A DNA stretch of 41,040 nt from a bacterium. GTDB taxonomy: Bacteria; Bacteroidota; Rhodothermia; Balneolales; M1805. Where the stretch lies: NCBI GenBank assembly GCA_006226965.1, contig SBGQ01000077.1, forward strand, positions 1 through 41,040. Direction: 5' to 3'. The position numbers and the translations under genes were made by a program. How positions within the stretch are numbered: the first letter of the stretch is position 1; every line of letters starts with the position of its first letter. The notes beneath the pieces were generated by a model. The model was not told the DNA's origin, ran no database searches, and worked only from the letters and a program-made list of their open reading frames with translations. Below, piece by piece: positions 8,261 to 17,038 of the stretch.

Positions 8261-8299
8261 TTATGATTTAAGAGTTATACCTAACACTCAAAACTCGAT

Positions 8300-8335
8300 G
8301 CCGATGTATTCTTGAAAAGAGTCATCGGCTTTTTT
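8300..8335 (+). terminator. intrinsic terminator of lexA
   Basis: The stem GCCGATG (8300-8306) / CATCGGC (8323-8329) is followed by six T. Its 16-nt loop contains a further short TCTT/AAGA pairing. It begins 39 bp after the lexA stop codon and separates lexA from the sqr promoter. Confidence 0.85.
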
Positions 8336-8364
8336 GTACCTATCATTAGAGAATTCCAATGTTA

Positions 8365-8384
8365 TTAAGATAAAAAAGTCTTAA
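8365..8384. promoter_or_regulatory. predicted Rrf2 operator upstream of the SQR-like gene
   Basis: The inverted repeat TTAAGAT-N6-GTCTTAA has six of seven arm positions matching. It lies 48 bp before the ATG of the SQR-like gene and has the same arms and the same 6-bp spacer as the site at 5310-5329. It is taken as a binding site of the Rrf2 regulator. Confidence 0.55.
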
Positions 8385-8432
8385 ATTCTATCAGTTTATG
8401 AAAGCGTTTCCATTTATTCAAAGGAGGTTCTA

Positions 8433-9890
8433 ATGCAACGCTTACTGATATTAGGTGCAGGCATTTCCGGGCATACCGCAGCACTTCATGCTTGGAAAAA
8501 GCTTAAAGGAACACACGAAGTAATGGTGGTTTCTCCAAATAAAAATTGGAACTGGATACCGTCAAATATTTGGGTTGGCGTTGGGTTTATGGAACCCAAA
8601 CAAGTGACTTTCGATTTAGAAAAAGTGTACTACAAAGAAGGTATTCATTACAGACAGGCCAAAGCCTTGGAAATTTACCCGGAGGGAAATTCCGAACATA
8701 AAAAGCCATGTGTGCTTATCGAATATACCTCAGAAGGCAGAAGAGGTCAGCAAGAGTTTGTTGAGTACGATTATCTGATAAATTCCACAGGACCGAAATT
8801 GAATTTTAATGCGACTCCGGGTTTAGGCCCCGAACATCATTCGTATTCTGTTTGTACTTACGGGCATGCCGATGAAACATGGAAAGCGTTACAAATTCTG
8901 ATTAACGAAATGCGACACGGACAAAAAAAGCGTATCGTTATAGGAACCGGACATGGAACGTGTACTTGTCAAGGTGCTGCGTTTGAGTATTTATTTAACG
9001 TAGAATACATTCTAAAAAAAGAAGGTGTGCGCCACATGGCTGAGCTTTATTGGATTTCAAATGAAGCAGAACTAGGCGATTTTGGAATGGGTGGAATGCA
9101 TATTAAAATGGGTGGATATGTTACTCATTCGAAGATTTTTACGGAGTCTTTATATGCAGAGCGCGGAATAAAATGGATTACTCAAGCAGCCGTAAAAGAA
9201 GTTCGTGATAAAGAGCTAACCTATGAAGATTTAGACGGCGTAATGCACGAATTAGATTTTGATTTCGCCATGTTATTACCGCCTTTTTCCGGTGTTGGAT
9301 TAACAGCAAAAAATAAAGCCGGTGCTGATATTACCTCAGAATTGTTTGCCGCAAATGGTTTTATGAAAGTGGATGGTGATTATACACCAAAAGAATATGA
9401 CAATTGGTCGCCTGAAGATTGGCCAAAAAGTTATAAGCATCCCAAGTATGATAATGTATACGCTATAGGGATTGCTTTTGCGCCGCCTCATTCCATATCA
9501 AAACCGATGAAAAGTAAAAGCGGTACACCCATTTTCCCTACTCCGCCAAGAACCGGAATGCCTTCGGGTGTAATGGCTCGTGAGATTGCGTTTAACATTT
9601 GTGACCGCATGCTAGGTAATCCAGAAAAGGCAACTCGTACCGCTTCGATGGCGAAAATGGGTGCCGCTTGTATAGCATCAGCCGGAGCAGGTGTCTTAGA
9701 CGGTACAGCCGTTTCAATGACGGTTTATCCGATTGTGCCTGATTTTGAAACCTTTGAAGAAACCGGACGAGATTTAAACTTTACTACCGGAGAAATCGGC
9801 CTCGCAGGACACTGGATTAAACATTTACTGCATCATGGGTTTATTTATAAAGCAAAAGCAAAACCATTTTGGCGATTAATTCCGGAATAG
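8433..9890 (+). CDS. sqr: sulfide:quinone oxidoreductase-like flavoprotein
   Basis: This 485-residue flavoprotein belongs to the SQR/flavocytochrome c sulfide dehydrogenase family. It starts with the FAD-binding GAGISG (8-13). The redox-cysteine candidates are Cys141 (VCTYGHA) and Cys177/Cys179 in GTCTCQGAAFEY, the counterpart of the CxGAPxE motif. A later Cys413 is a possible third. MLLPPFSGVG is also typical. It would oxidise sulfide and pass electrons to the quinone pool at the inner membrane. The gene has one of the strongest ribosome sites in the window (AAGGAGG, 8421-8427, 5 nt before ATG). A 48-aa gene follows after 13 bp, then a terminator. The SQR subtype is not assigned. Confidence 0.82.
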   Translation: MQRLLILGAGISGHTAALHAWKKLKGTHEVMVVSPNKNWNWIPSNIWVGVGFMEPKQVTFDLEKVYYKEGIHYRQAKALEIYPEGNSEHKKPCVLIEYTSEGRRGQQEFVEYDYLINSTGPKLNFNATPGLGPEHHSYSVCTYGHADETWKALQILINEMRHGQKKRIVIGTGHGTCTCQGAAFEYLFNVEYILKKEGVRHMAELYWISNEAELGDFGMGGMHIKMGGYVTHSKIFTESLYAERGIKWITQAAVKEVRDKELTYEDLDGVMHELDFDFAMLLPPFSGVGLTAKNKAGADITSELFAANGFMKVDGDYTPKEYDNWSPEDWPKSYKHPKYDNVYAIGIAFAPPHSISKPMKSKSGTPIFPTPPRTGMPSGVMAREIAFNICDRMLGNPEKATRTASMAKMGAACIASAGAGVLDGTAVSMTVYPIVPDFETFEETGRDLNFTTGEIGLAGHWIKHLLHHGFIYKAKAKPFWRLIPE

Positions 9891-9903
9891 AAAGGAGCAG
9901 AAT

Positions 9904-10050
9904 ATGAGTAAAAGAATTCCATATGGTCAGAATTATTACCCACCGGTACCGACAGGTTTTACAAAATGGAAACGAATTAGTAAGTTTTGGCAGTTCTTTA
10001 GATTTATGATTATCAATCTAAAAATGCTTAGAATGGTAAGGAAACATTAG
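9904..10050 (+). CDS. 48-aa basic small protein downstream of SQR
   Basis: This is a short open frame with an ATG at 9904, TAG at 10048-10050 and a good ribosome site (GAAAGGAG) about 6 nt upstream. The predicted peptide starts MSKRIPYGQNYYPPVPTGF and continues with Trp/Phe-rich, hydrophobic and basic residues, ending in RMVRKH. The C-terminal half could be an amphipathic helix lying on the membrane. It is 13 bp after the SQR-like gene and just before the shared terminator, so the two form an operon. I do not recognise a family. A role in membrane attachment, assembly or quinone access of the oxidoreductase is a guess from position only. Confidence 0.7.
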   Translation: MSKRIPYGQNYYPPVPTGFTKWKRISKFWQFFRFMIINLKMLRMVRKH

Positions 10051-10100
10051 AACCGAAGTATTAAGCACTTTGTTTAACCTGAAAAGGTTAAGGTGGGGGA

Positions 10101-10134
10101 AGGTCGAAGTAATAAATACTTCGACCTTTTTTTT
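10101..10134 (+). terminator. intrinsic terminator of the sqr operon
   Basis: A perfect 11-bp stem, AGGTCGAAGTA (10101-10111) / TACTTCGACCT (10117-10127), with a 5-nt loop is followed by an unbroken T run. A weaker hairpin, TTAACC/GGTTAA (10074-10091), lies just upstream. Confidence 0.93.
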
Positions 10135-10149
10135 GATTACAATCTAGTT

Positions 10150-10983
10150 TTAAGATAAGGCCATTGAAAACGCTCTGCGTTTAGCTTTAGCAAGTGGATG
10201 AAAGTCTGTTAATAATTTAAACACAGCAACTGTAAGCTTACGAGCAAGTTCATCTGCGTATGATTTATCATACATTACCGATTGAATTAAACTATCGAGT
10301 GCTAACTGAAAATCGTTGTTCAATAATGCTGAAATGCCGTTTTGGAGCGATTCAATTGTTTTAGGGTGCCCACCATCCGGAAGTTTTTCTTTGCCATTTT
10401 GTATGGCAATAGCACGTTTCAAACTTTGGATGGATTCTTGTTCAAAAGCATATTTCCCGGCTTTAAATAACGGATGTAAAACTCGCTCGGCTTCATCAAT
10501 CGAGCCGGGTAATAACACCATAGCGAGTATATATCTGAATTCTTCATTTTCAGGATTATCAATAAATAAATCCTTAACCATTTCAAGAGCTTCGGTACGG
10601 TTTCCTGCTTCTAAAAGAGCATGAACCTGTTCGATTCCGGCTTCTTCTTTTTCATTTTTCGGAAGATGTTCATCCAACCACTTACGAATTTGAGCCTCAG
10701 GCAGAGCGCCGCTAAATTCGGCGATTAATTTTCCCTGATAAACCATTTTAACGGCAGGTATTCCTCTAATTTGAAATTGAGCAGCAAGTTCTTGATGAAG
10801 CTCAGTATCGATTTTAACCAACTTCCATCTGCCATTAGCTTCTTTTGCTAATTTTTCAATTGTTGGTCCTAAAACACGGCATGGTCCGCACCATTCAGCC
10901 CAGAAATCGAGAACAACCGGACGGACTTTACTTTCCTGAACAACGTCCGTCATAAAATCTTTTAAATCAAATGGGCTGCTCAT
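10150..10983 (-). CDS. CnoX/YbbN-like thioredoxin-TPR protein
   Basis: The 277-residue protein has an N-terminal thioredoxin domain with the full active site WCGPC (Cys32, Cys35) and the cis-proline region RGIPAVKMVYQGK. A TPR-like helical region follows from about residue 115 (EQVHALLEAGNRTEALEM). This architecture is that of CnoX/YbbN, a holdase that hands proteins to GroEL. E. coli CnoX has lost the second cysteine, whereas this one keeps both and may be redox-active. It ends 15 bp beyond the sqr terminator on the opposite strand. A 53-aa gene lies 5 bp upstream in the same direction and is probably co-transcribed. Confidence 0.87.
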   Translation of the reverse strand: MSSPFDLKDFMTDVVQESKVRPVVLDFWAEWCGPCRVLGPTIEKLAKEANGRWKLVKIDTELHQELAAQFQIRGIPAVKMVYQGKLIAEFSGALPEAQIRKWLDEHLPKNEKEEAGIEQVHALLEAGNRTEALEMVKDLFIDNPENEEFRYILAMVLLPGSIDEAERVLHPLFKAGKYAFEQESIQSLKRAIAIQNGKEKLPDGGHPKTIESLQNGISALLNNDFQLALDSLIQSVMYDKSYADELARKLTVAVFKLLTDFHPLAKAKRRAFSMALS

Positions 10984-10988
10984 GCCGA

Positions 10989-11150
10989 TTAATTTTCTTC
11001 TTTAACTGTGATTTCGATGTGTTTATTCGCGCCTTTAATAGCTTCGTGTGTTTGTGGATTTTTAATCCATGCGCGACCGCCATCATGCTGCAATTTTCTA
11101 TGATTTTTGTATTTGAAAGCTTGTTTGTGTAATTCAGGTAGAGTTTTCAT
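10989..11150 (-). CDS. 53-aa hypothetical protein upstream of the thioredoxin-TPR gene
   Basis: This small frame runs from an ATG at 11150 to TAA at 10989-10991. The peptide begins MKTLPELHKQAFKYKNHRKL and ends ITVKEEN. It is rich in Lys and His, has no cysteines, and shows no signal peptide or membrane segment. It stops 5 bp before the thioredoxin-TPR start codon, a spacing that suggests co-transcription. Synonymous-looking composition and the tight spacing support it as real, but I do not recognise a family. Confidence 0.6.
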   Translation of the reverse strand: MKTLPELHKQAFKYKNHRKLQHDGGRAWIKNPQTHEAIKGANKHIEITVKEEN

Positions 11151-11387
11151 AACAATCAAAAATTAGGTTAAAAATTCAGGGTGAATATACTGGAATTGCA
11201 GTTTTATCATGATGATTAATAGTATTGAATACGTGAAAATCTTCAATGAATGAACAAAATTATTCGATGAACGGAGTTGGTTTTATTTTGGTTAAGACCG
11301 ATGCTAAAGAAGCACCTTGTTTTGTATAGTTTATATCAAGTTGGGTGGGGTATATTGAATTGGTCTTATTAACGTAATCTTGTTGTT

Positions 11388-12431
11388 ATGAATAGTATCT
11401 ATACGCGCTTATCAACATTACCTGTGTTGGCAAACAATTATGTTTTAAAATTTCTTTTCATTGCATTTTTAGGGATTCATATTCCATTAATAGGACTAAT
11501 CGTTTTTATAGTTCTGAATGTCGGGGCACTTTCAGCTACTACAATTTTAATAACCACATTACTTCTAACGCTAATCGCGACAGGTATTACTCTCTACACG
11601 CTCAATAATTTATTGGAGCCTCTAAAAGTGAGTAAAAATGCGTTACAGAGCTATTTAAATGAACGAAAGTTGCCTGAATTGCCAGAGAATTTTAAGGATG
11701 AAGCCGGTGTGCTTATGCAAAAAGTTCAGGAAACGGTTATTAAACTGGATAGCATTCTGGAGCAAAAGAAAGACTTGATTGGGTTGCTTTCTCATGATTT
11801 AAGAACCCCGTTGGTAAACATTAAGATGTTATCTGAATACATTGAAAGCGGAGAGCCTACACCTGAAGAAGTATTAAGCATGGCAAAAATGATTTCAGAT
11901 TCCGTTGATCGACAAATTTTACTTTTTCAAGAGATTTTATCCATTCTCAGACAAGAAGATTTATCATGGGTAAAATTGCGACTATCAGATATAACAACTG
12001 AAGACTTATTGGATGTAGTGATGCATGATATGCAACCCTTAGCAGAAAAGAAGAATATCGCACTAAAAATTAATAACGAGATAAAGGACAAACTCACCGT
12101 TGAAAAAAACTTGTTTCCGCAGGTTATTAAAAACCTAATTAATAACGCTATCAAGTTTTCGCATAAAGGTTCTCAGATTGAAGTGGATTTAAAGAAAATT
12201 GGCGAAACAGTGATTATTCAGGTGAGTGATCACGGTTTGGGTTTTGATATGGACGACAGTGAGGAGATTTTCGAGAAGTTTTCAAAACGCCGTAAAAAAG
12301 GGACAATGGATGAACCGACTACGGGAATGGGTTTATACTTGTCTAAAAAGATAATTGAAGCTCATCATGGAACCATTGTAGCTAAAAGTGAAGGCCCCAA
12401 TAAAGGAGCCCGTTTTATAATAACCTTATAA
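11388..12431 (+). CDS. orphan membrane sensor histidine kinase
   Basis: The 347-residue kinase has two adjacent transmembrane helices (about 20-44 and 47-72) and almost no periplasmic loop, so it likely senses a membrane or cytoplasmic signal. A HAMP-like linker leads to the phospho-acceptor His136 (LLSHDLRTPLVN). The ATP-binding domain follows with an N box (NLINNAIKFS), a G1 box (DHGLGFDMD) and a G2 box (GMGLYLSKKI). No response regulator is next to it: the upstream genes are divergent and the downstream amidohydrolase is convergent, with 4 bp between the stop codons. Its partner must be encoded elsewhere. Confidence 0.88.
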   Translation: MNSIYTRLSTLPVLANNYVLKFLFIAFLGIHIPLIGLIVFIVLNVGALSATTILITTLLLTLIATGITLYTLNNLLEPLKVSKNALQSYLNERKLPELPENFKDEAGVLMQKVQETVIKLDSILEQKKDLIGLLSHDLRTPLVNIKMLSEYIESGEPTPEEVLSMAKMISDSVDRQILLFQEILSILRQEDLSWVKLRLSDITTEDLLDVVMHDMQPLAEKKNIALKINNEIKDKLTVEKNLFPQVIKNLINNAIKFSHKGSQIEVDLKKIGETVIIQVSDHGLGFDMDDSEEIFEKFSKRRKKGTMDEPTTGMGLYLSKKIIEAHHGTIVAKSEGPNKGARFIITL

Positions 12432-12435
12432 ATGT

Positions 12436-14091
12436 TTAGTTCGCAGAGTACACTTTTTTAGCAGCCAACCAAGTTTCAAGAACTTTAGTTGACCATATCT
12501 CGGATTCATCAACGGTAAAATAATTACGGTCGATTACAATAAAATCTGCCCATTTTCCGGTTTCCAAACTTCCGGTAACATCTTGCATAAATCCAGCCCA
12601 AGCGGCATCAATGGTAAAGCTTTTTAGTGCTTCCGAGCGGCTGAGTTTTTCTTCCGGATACCATCCGTCCATCGGGTTTCCGTTATGATCTTTACGTGTT
12701 ACGGCAGAGTATAATCCGAAAAACGGATTACTGTGTTCTACTGGAAAGTCTGAACCACTTGCTACTAATGTGCCTTGGTTTAAGAATGTTTTCCATGCAT
12801 ATGCGCCTTTAATTCGTTCGTGACCAATTCTATCTTCTGCCATATTCATGTCGCTTGTGGCGTGAGTCGGCTGCATGGATGCAATCACATCAAGCGATTT
12901 GAATCGTGGAATATCTGCCGGATGAACAACTTGTGCATGTTCTACTCTAAATCGATGGTCTATTAAATCAAATTTTTGAACGGTTTTTTCTATAGCATTT
13001 AGCACAACTTGATTGGCTTTGTCTCCAATGGCATGTGTGTTTACCTGATATCCTTTTTCAGCAGCTTTCATCATCATAGAAGTGAGTTCTTCTTCATTAT
13101 GAAACAGTAAGCCGAAATTTGCCGGGTCATCTGTATATGGATGAATCATGGCCGCCCCGCGACTTCCCAAAGCGCCGTCTTCGTATAGTTTCACACTTTG
13201 TACATACAATTTATCTTCGGCATAATGTTTTAATAACCCTGATGAAGCGATTTTGTCAAAATCATTTCCCGTGCCGCCAATCATAGCATAAATGCGAGTA
13301 GTAAGGAGGTCTTTATCTCCAAAATTTTTATAGAGTTTATAAATATCATAAGAAATTCCGGCATCATGTATTCCGGTAAGTCCAACGGATGCAATTTCTT
13401 CGAGTGCTAAGCTGAGTGCTTTTTCGGTTTCGGCATCTGTTCTTTCAGGAATTTTATTTTCTAATAAATTCATGGCATTATCCACAAAAACTCCGGTCGG
13501 ATTGCCGTTTTTATCTCGAATGATTTTACCGCCGTCCGGCTCAATACTTTCTTTAGAAATACCTGCTAAACGCATCGCTTCTGAGTTTGCCCATGATGCG
13601 TGCCCATCAATTCGACGTAAATAAACAGGCTTATCTTTTACCACTTTATCTAAGTCTTCCGCTGTAGGAAAGGTGTTTTCTTCCCAAAGTGTTTGATTCC
13701 AACCTCGACCTAAAACCCATTGTAATTCGGGATTGGCATCAGAAAAAGTCTCGATTTTTTTTAAAGTTGAATCTAATGATGTAATTCCCATCAGATTTAC
13801 ATCCAATTTTGTAAATCCTAAGCCAATGATGTGTGCATGAGCATCTATCAAACCCGGAAGAACGGTTTTCCCGTTTAAATCGAACTCTTTTGTCGGGGAT
13901 TTTGGCAGCATACTTGAATCAGAGCCTACATATACGACTTTGCCTTTATCCGTAACCATCAAATTAAATTGAAGAAGCGAATCCGCTTGAAAGGTATATC
14001 CGGTAAAGTTTTTGAAAACAAACAAACTGGGCTCAACTGCTTTTGAGCAAGACATAACAATAAAAAGAAAGAGTAAGTGACGGATTTTCAT
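12436..14091 (-). CDS. amidohydrolase lipoprotein (YtcJ/LAF3-like)
   Basis: The 551-residue metal-dependent hydrolase belongs to the amidohydrolase superfamily, YtcJ-like branch. A lipoprotein signal is present (MKIRHLLFLFIVMSC, Cys15). The metal-binding motif is DAHAH (83-87). Further family motifs are GLTGIHDAGISYD, HAIGDKANQVVLNA and the late GSDFPVEHSNPFFGLYSAVTR region, quoted only for recognition. It probably hydrolyses an N-acyl or cyclic amide substrate outside the inner membrane; the substrate cannot be read from sequence. It converges on the histidine kinase and is divergent from the GNAT gene, with a 50-bp gap. Confidence 0.87.
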   Translation of the reverse strand: MKIRHLLFLFIVMSCSKAVEPSLFVFKNFTGYTFQADSLLQFNLMVTDKGKVVYVGSDSSMLPKSPTKEFDLNGKTVLPGLIDAHAHIIGLGFTKLDVNLMGITSLDSTLKKIETFSDANPELQWVLGRGWNQTLWEENTFPTAEDLDKVVKDKPVYLRRIDGHASWANSEAMRLAGISKESIEPDGGKIIRDKNGNPTGVFVDNAMNLLENKIPERTDAETEKALSLALEEIASVGLTGIHDAGISYDIYKLYKNFGDKDLLTTRIYAMIGGTGNDFDKIASSGLLKHYAEDKLYVQSVKLYEDGALGSRGAAMIHPYTDDPANFGLLFHNEEELTSMMMKAAEKGYQVNTHAIGDKANQVVLNAIEKTVQKFDLIDHRFRVEHAQVVHPADIPRFKSLDVIASMQPTHATSDMNMAEDRIGHERIKGAYAWKTFLNQGTLVASGSDFPVEHSNPFFGLYSAVTRKDHNGNPMDGWYPEEKLSRSEALKSFTIDAAWAGFMQDVTGSLETGKWADFIVIDRNYFTVDESEIWSTKVLETWLAAKKVYSAN

Positions 14092-14141
14092 AGAAATTCA
14101 GTTAGCTTAGAAACCACATTGATGCGAAAAGTACAAAATCA

Positions 14142-14600
14142 ATGTCAATCATCATGAAAGATATCCAACCAGAACGTATTCGTATTGTAAAACTACCTTT
14201 GTTAGAAGCGCAATCAATTTTCCGGATGAACACTCTCATCTTTGGAGAAGAGCGCTTAATCAATCATTTCGAACATGATGATATTCGTTTGTATGAAGCT
14301 CGGGTAAATGGTATAGGAGTTGGGTTTAAGATGGGGTATGCTCTTTCATCAAAAGAATATTACTCGGCAAAAGGTGGTGTTTTAGAGGCTTTCAGAAGGA
14401 AAGGAATCGCTGAAAAACTGACTTTTAATATGATAATGGATTGCAAGAAATCCGGTTATAAAGTTCTGAGTTTTGACACTTTGCCAGATTTATATCCGGG
14501 AATGATGGAATTGGGGAAGAAGTTGGGGTTTGTACAAGTAAGTTCAGATTATGACGATCGCTATAAGTCAAGAAAAATCAGAATGAGTTTGGTTTTGTAA
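14142..14600 (+). CDS. GNAT-family N-acetyltransferase
   Basis: The 152-residue protein has the GNAT fold. The strand YYSAKGGVLEAF is followed by the acetyl-CoA pyrophosphate loop RRKGIAEKL (about residues 86-94), then a helix and the closing strands KVLSFDT and LGFVQV. The acceptor is unknown. An alternative ATG four codons downstream (14154) would also work. It stands alone: upstream is the divergent amidohydrolase, and a 271-bp gene-free gap follows. Confidence 0.8.
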   Translation: MSIIMKDIQPERIRIVKLPLLEAQSIFRMNTLIFGEERLINHFEHDDIRLYEARVNGIGVGFKMGYALSSKEYYSAKGGVLEAFRRKGIAEKLTFNMIMDCKKSGYKVLSFDTLPDLYPGMMELGKKLGFVQVSSDYDDRYKSRKIRMSLVL

Positions 14601-14871
14601 GATAAAAGAGGATACTTCGATTCCGTTATTATTTAAAGTTATGAGTTGAAAAATTTCTTATTAACCCGAATTTTGATTTACAAATACATCGAAAATTCTA
14701 GAAGTTAAAGAATCAATGTTAATTGAGTCGTAGCGCTAATGTCCAAATCATACTATCCGTTTTTACATCACCCAAGCCCACAACTGTTCACATTTATAAT
14801 ACTATCAAACTCAAAAACACAAGAGGATTTCAGGCTCGAACGTTTTTTTTACCAAATCAGCAATCAAGCAT
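14601..14871. other. gene-free gap
   Basis: This AT-rich gap lies between convergent genes (GNAT and acyl-CoA ligase). I see no reading frame with coding character, no tRNA-like fold and no strong terminator hairpin. Confidence 0.5.
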
Positions 14872-16524
14872 TTATTTCGTTTTCTTGAATTGAACCGATT
14901 TCCATTCTTTAAATAAATGCGCCACTTTCATGCGTTGGTATTTTCCGGTTGATGTCACCGGAATAGCATCACCAAAAACAACTACTTTAGGAGCTTTGGA
15001 AAAGGGTAATTCTTTTTGGCAATAGGTTAAAATAGTTTCCGGATTTTGTTCAGCACCATCATGTAATTGTACATAAGCCCCAACTTCTTCTCCGTACCAG
15101 TCGTTTTCAAAACCCACTGAAATACCGGCTTTAACTCCAGGCGCCTGATTAATAACTTCGTCAATTTCGAGAGGAGCAAGATTTACACCTCCACGAATAA
15201 TGAGTTCTTTTAAGCGTCCGGTTATAAAGAAAAAAGGTCGTTTTTGTTCGTCTTCAAGGAAAAAACCTTCATCACCACTTCGAAACCAACCAAAGGTAAA
15301 TGCTTTCTCATTAGCTTCTTCATTGGCATAATATTCTTTCATCACATTAACACCACGAATCACAATTTCTCCGCGTTCTCCGGCTTTTAAGGCTTCTCCT
15401 TTATCATCATGAATAGCCATTTCGTTTGCCGGAATCGGTACGCCGATGCTTGGATAACCATAATCCCGCATCCATTTTTGATGCTCTTCTTTTTGAATAT
15501 CGAGCGGTAAAAAACAAGAGTAACAAGTAGTTTCAGATAAACCGTAACCATGAAGTACGCGAATACCAAACCGATTTTCGAAGTTTTTGGCAACTTCAAC
15601 CGTTAAAGGACCTGCTCCGCAAATAATATGATGCAGTTGATTCGGGCGTTTATAGTCTTTGTCTTGATATTCATGGTTCAAATATTGAAGCAAAGTCGGC
15701 ACAACTGATACAATGTGCACTTGTTCGGACTCAATGCGTTCAAAGAAAGTTTTTACTGAAAATTTTTGCGTGAGTACAACAGATCCGCCGACAAAAGCAG
15801 GAGTAATGTGCGTAACAACCGTTCCGTTTACATGATGAATCGGCAGAACACACATCATTTTTGTGTGTTCATTAATATGATGCCATTCAGAAATAGCACG
15901 AGCATCTTCCAATAAATTTCGCTGGCTTAATAAAACGGCTTTGGGATTTCCGGTAGTCCCTGAAGTAAAAACGATAAGCGCGTCGGTTTCAGAATCCGGC
16001 GTATTGGTTTGAATGGATGTTGTTCCACGCCAAACAGTTTCATCAGCATAGATTTCAAGTTGAATCGCATTCGAAATGTTAGATTCGCCAATAATGCGTT
16101 TTATGCGCTCCGAATAAGGCGCTAAGATGAAAGCCAGTTTTACTTCACCGTGTTCCAAAATGTAGGCAATACGATGGTCGTCTTCGCTTAAATTCACAGG
16201 AACAACTGTAATTCCAATCATCCAAGCCGCAAAATATTGAACAATGGTCTGCCAGTGATTGTGAGCAATGGTAGCGATTCGGTCGCCTTTTTTTAGCCCT
16301 TGGTCTAATAAATATTGTGCGGTTTGTTCAGCTATTTGAAAAAATTCAGCGTATGTGAAGGATTTCTCAGGATGTTCTTCACTCAAATAATTTAAAAACG
16401 GAGTATGTAAATGGCGTCTTTTAAAGAATAAATCCTGAAAATCGCTTATGGAAAGCTCAGGAATTTGATGTGAATGAAGTTGTCGTGCTGAGATTATTTT
16501 ATCCTGTAAATCCTTCTTATACAT
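14872..16524 (-). CDS. AMP-forming acyl-CoA ligase
   Basis: The 550-residue enzyme belongs to the ANL superfamily, which activates a carboxylate with ATP to an adenylate and then a CoA thioester. It has the P-loop FTSGTTGNPK (186-195), the adenylate motif GYGLSETTCY, the hinge-region WFRSGDEGFF and GRLKELIIRGG, and the catalytic lysine region STGKYQR near the C-terminus. Length and motifs fit a fatty-acid or aryl-acid CoA ligase; the substrate cannot be told. The SnoaL-like gene lies 10 bp upstream, and the two very likely form one transcription unit. Confidence 0.88.
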   Translation of the reverse strand: MYKKDLQDKIISARQLHSHQIPELSISDFQDLFFKRRHLHTPFLNYLSEEHPEKSFTYAEFFQIAEQTAQYLLDQGLKKGDRIATIAHNHWQTIVQYFAAWMIGITVVPVNLSEDDHRIAYILEHGEVKLAFILAPYSERIKRIIGESNISNAIQLEIYADETVWRGTTSIQTNTPDSETDALIVFTSGTTGNPKAVLLSQRNLLEDARAISEWHHINEHTKMMCVLPIHHVNGTVVTHITPAFVGGSVVLTQKFSVKTFFERIESEQVHIVSVVPTLLQYLNHEYQDKDYKRPNQLHHIICGAGPLTVEVAKNFENRFGIRVLHGYGLSETTCYSCFLPLDIQKEEHQKWMRDYGYPSIGVPIPANEMAIHDDKGEALKAGERGEIVIRGVNVMKEYYANEEANEKAFTFGWFRSGDEGFFLEDEQKRPFFFITGRLKELIIRGGVNLAPLEIDEVINQAPGVKAGISVGFENDWYGEEVGAYVQLHDGAEQNPETILTYCQKELPFSKAPKVVVFGDAIPVTSTGKYQRMKVAHLFKEWKSVQFKKTK

Positions 16525-16534
16525 GAAATAACGA

Positions 16535-16933
16535 TTATTTTACTTGTTGAATCCAGTCAGGAAGATTGTAATAGTTGGTAATGCGAGTAATTTTTCCGTC
16601 TTTGATTTCAAAAAAGGCTCCCGCAGGTAATAAATAGGTTTGTCCATTTGCTTCAGGCAAACCTTCATCAGTTTTTAAATACGTTCCATACACTTTGAAT
16701 TCAGCCGCTGCACGTGTGCCTGATTCGTTGTACATCACAACAATATCAGCCAATTGTTCTTTGTACGATGTGTTCATTTTATCCATAAACTGGATGAAAG
16801 CCGTTTTTCCGACTTCTCTTTTGCCTTGATTGATATCGTGAATAACGTGAGTGTCTAACATGGAATAAAAGGTTTCCATATCGCCTTTGTTGAAAGCATC
16901 GTAGTATCGGGATATAATATCAGTTTGAGACAT
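16535..16933 (-). CDS. SnoaL-like (NTF2-fold) protein
   Basis: The 132-residue protein has a single SnoaL/ketosteroid-isomerase-like domain: IISRYYDAFNKGDMETFYSML at the start, GKTAFIQFMDKMN, and terminal strands with ITRITNYYNLPDWIQQV. This fold includes isomerases, cyclases and ligand-binding proteins, so the reaction is open. It is the first gene of a two-gene unit with the acyl-CoA ligase, suggesting a shared small-molecule pathway. A candidate -7 element, TATCTTTC, lies about 45-55 bp upstream on the minus strand. Confidence 0.8.
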   Translation of the reverse strand: MSQTDIISRYYDAFNKGDMETFYSMLDTHVIHDINQGKREVGKTAFIQFMDKMNTSYKEQLADIVVMYNESGTRAAAEFKVYGTYLKTDEGLPEANGQTYLLPAGAFFEIKDGKITRITNYYNLPDWIQQVK

Positions 16934-17038
16934 GGTGAATGTGATGTTTAAAGTTTAAATGTAATGCTTATAAATAGTGCGCGGAAAGATAATAAAACTG
17001 CTTAATATAATGCAGAAAAGCGCTTACAGGATGGAGAT

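Noticed and set aside
14601-14871. Possible RNA gene or decayed gene in the gap
   Set aside because: No tRNA-like fold, terminator or coding-like frame could be seen on either strand.
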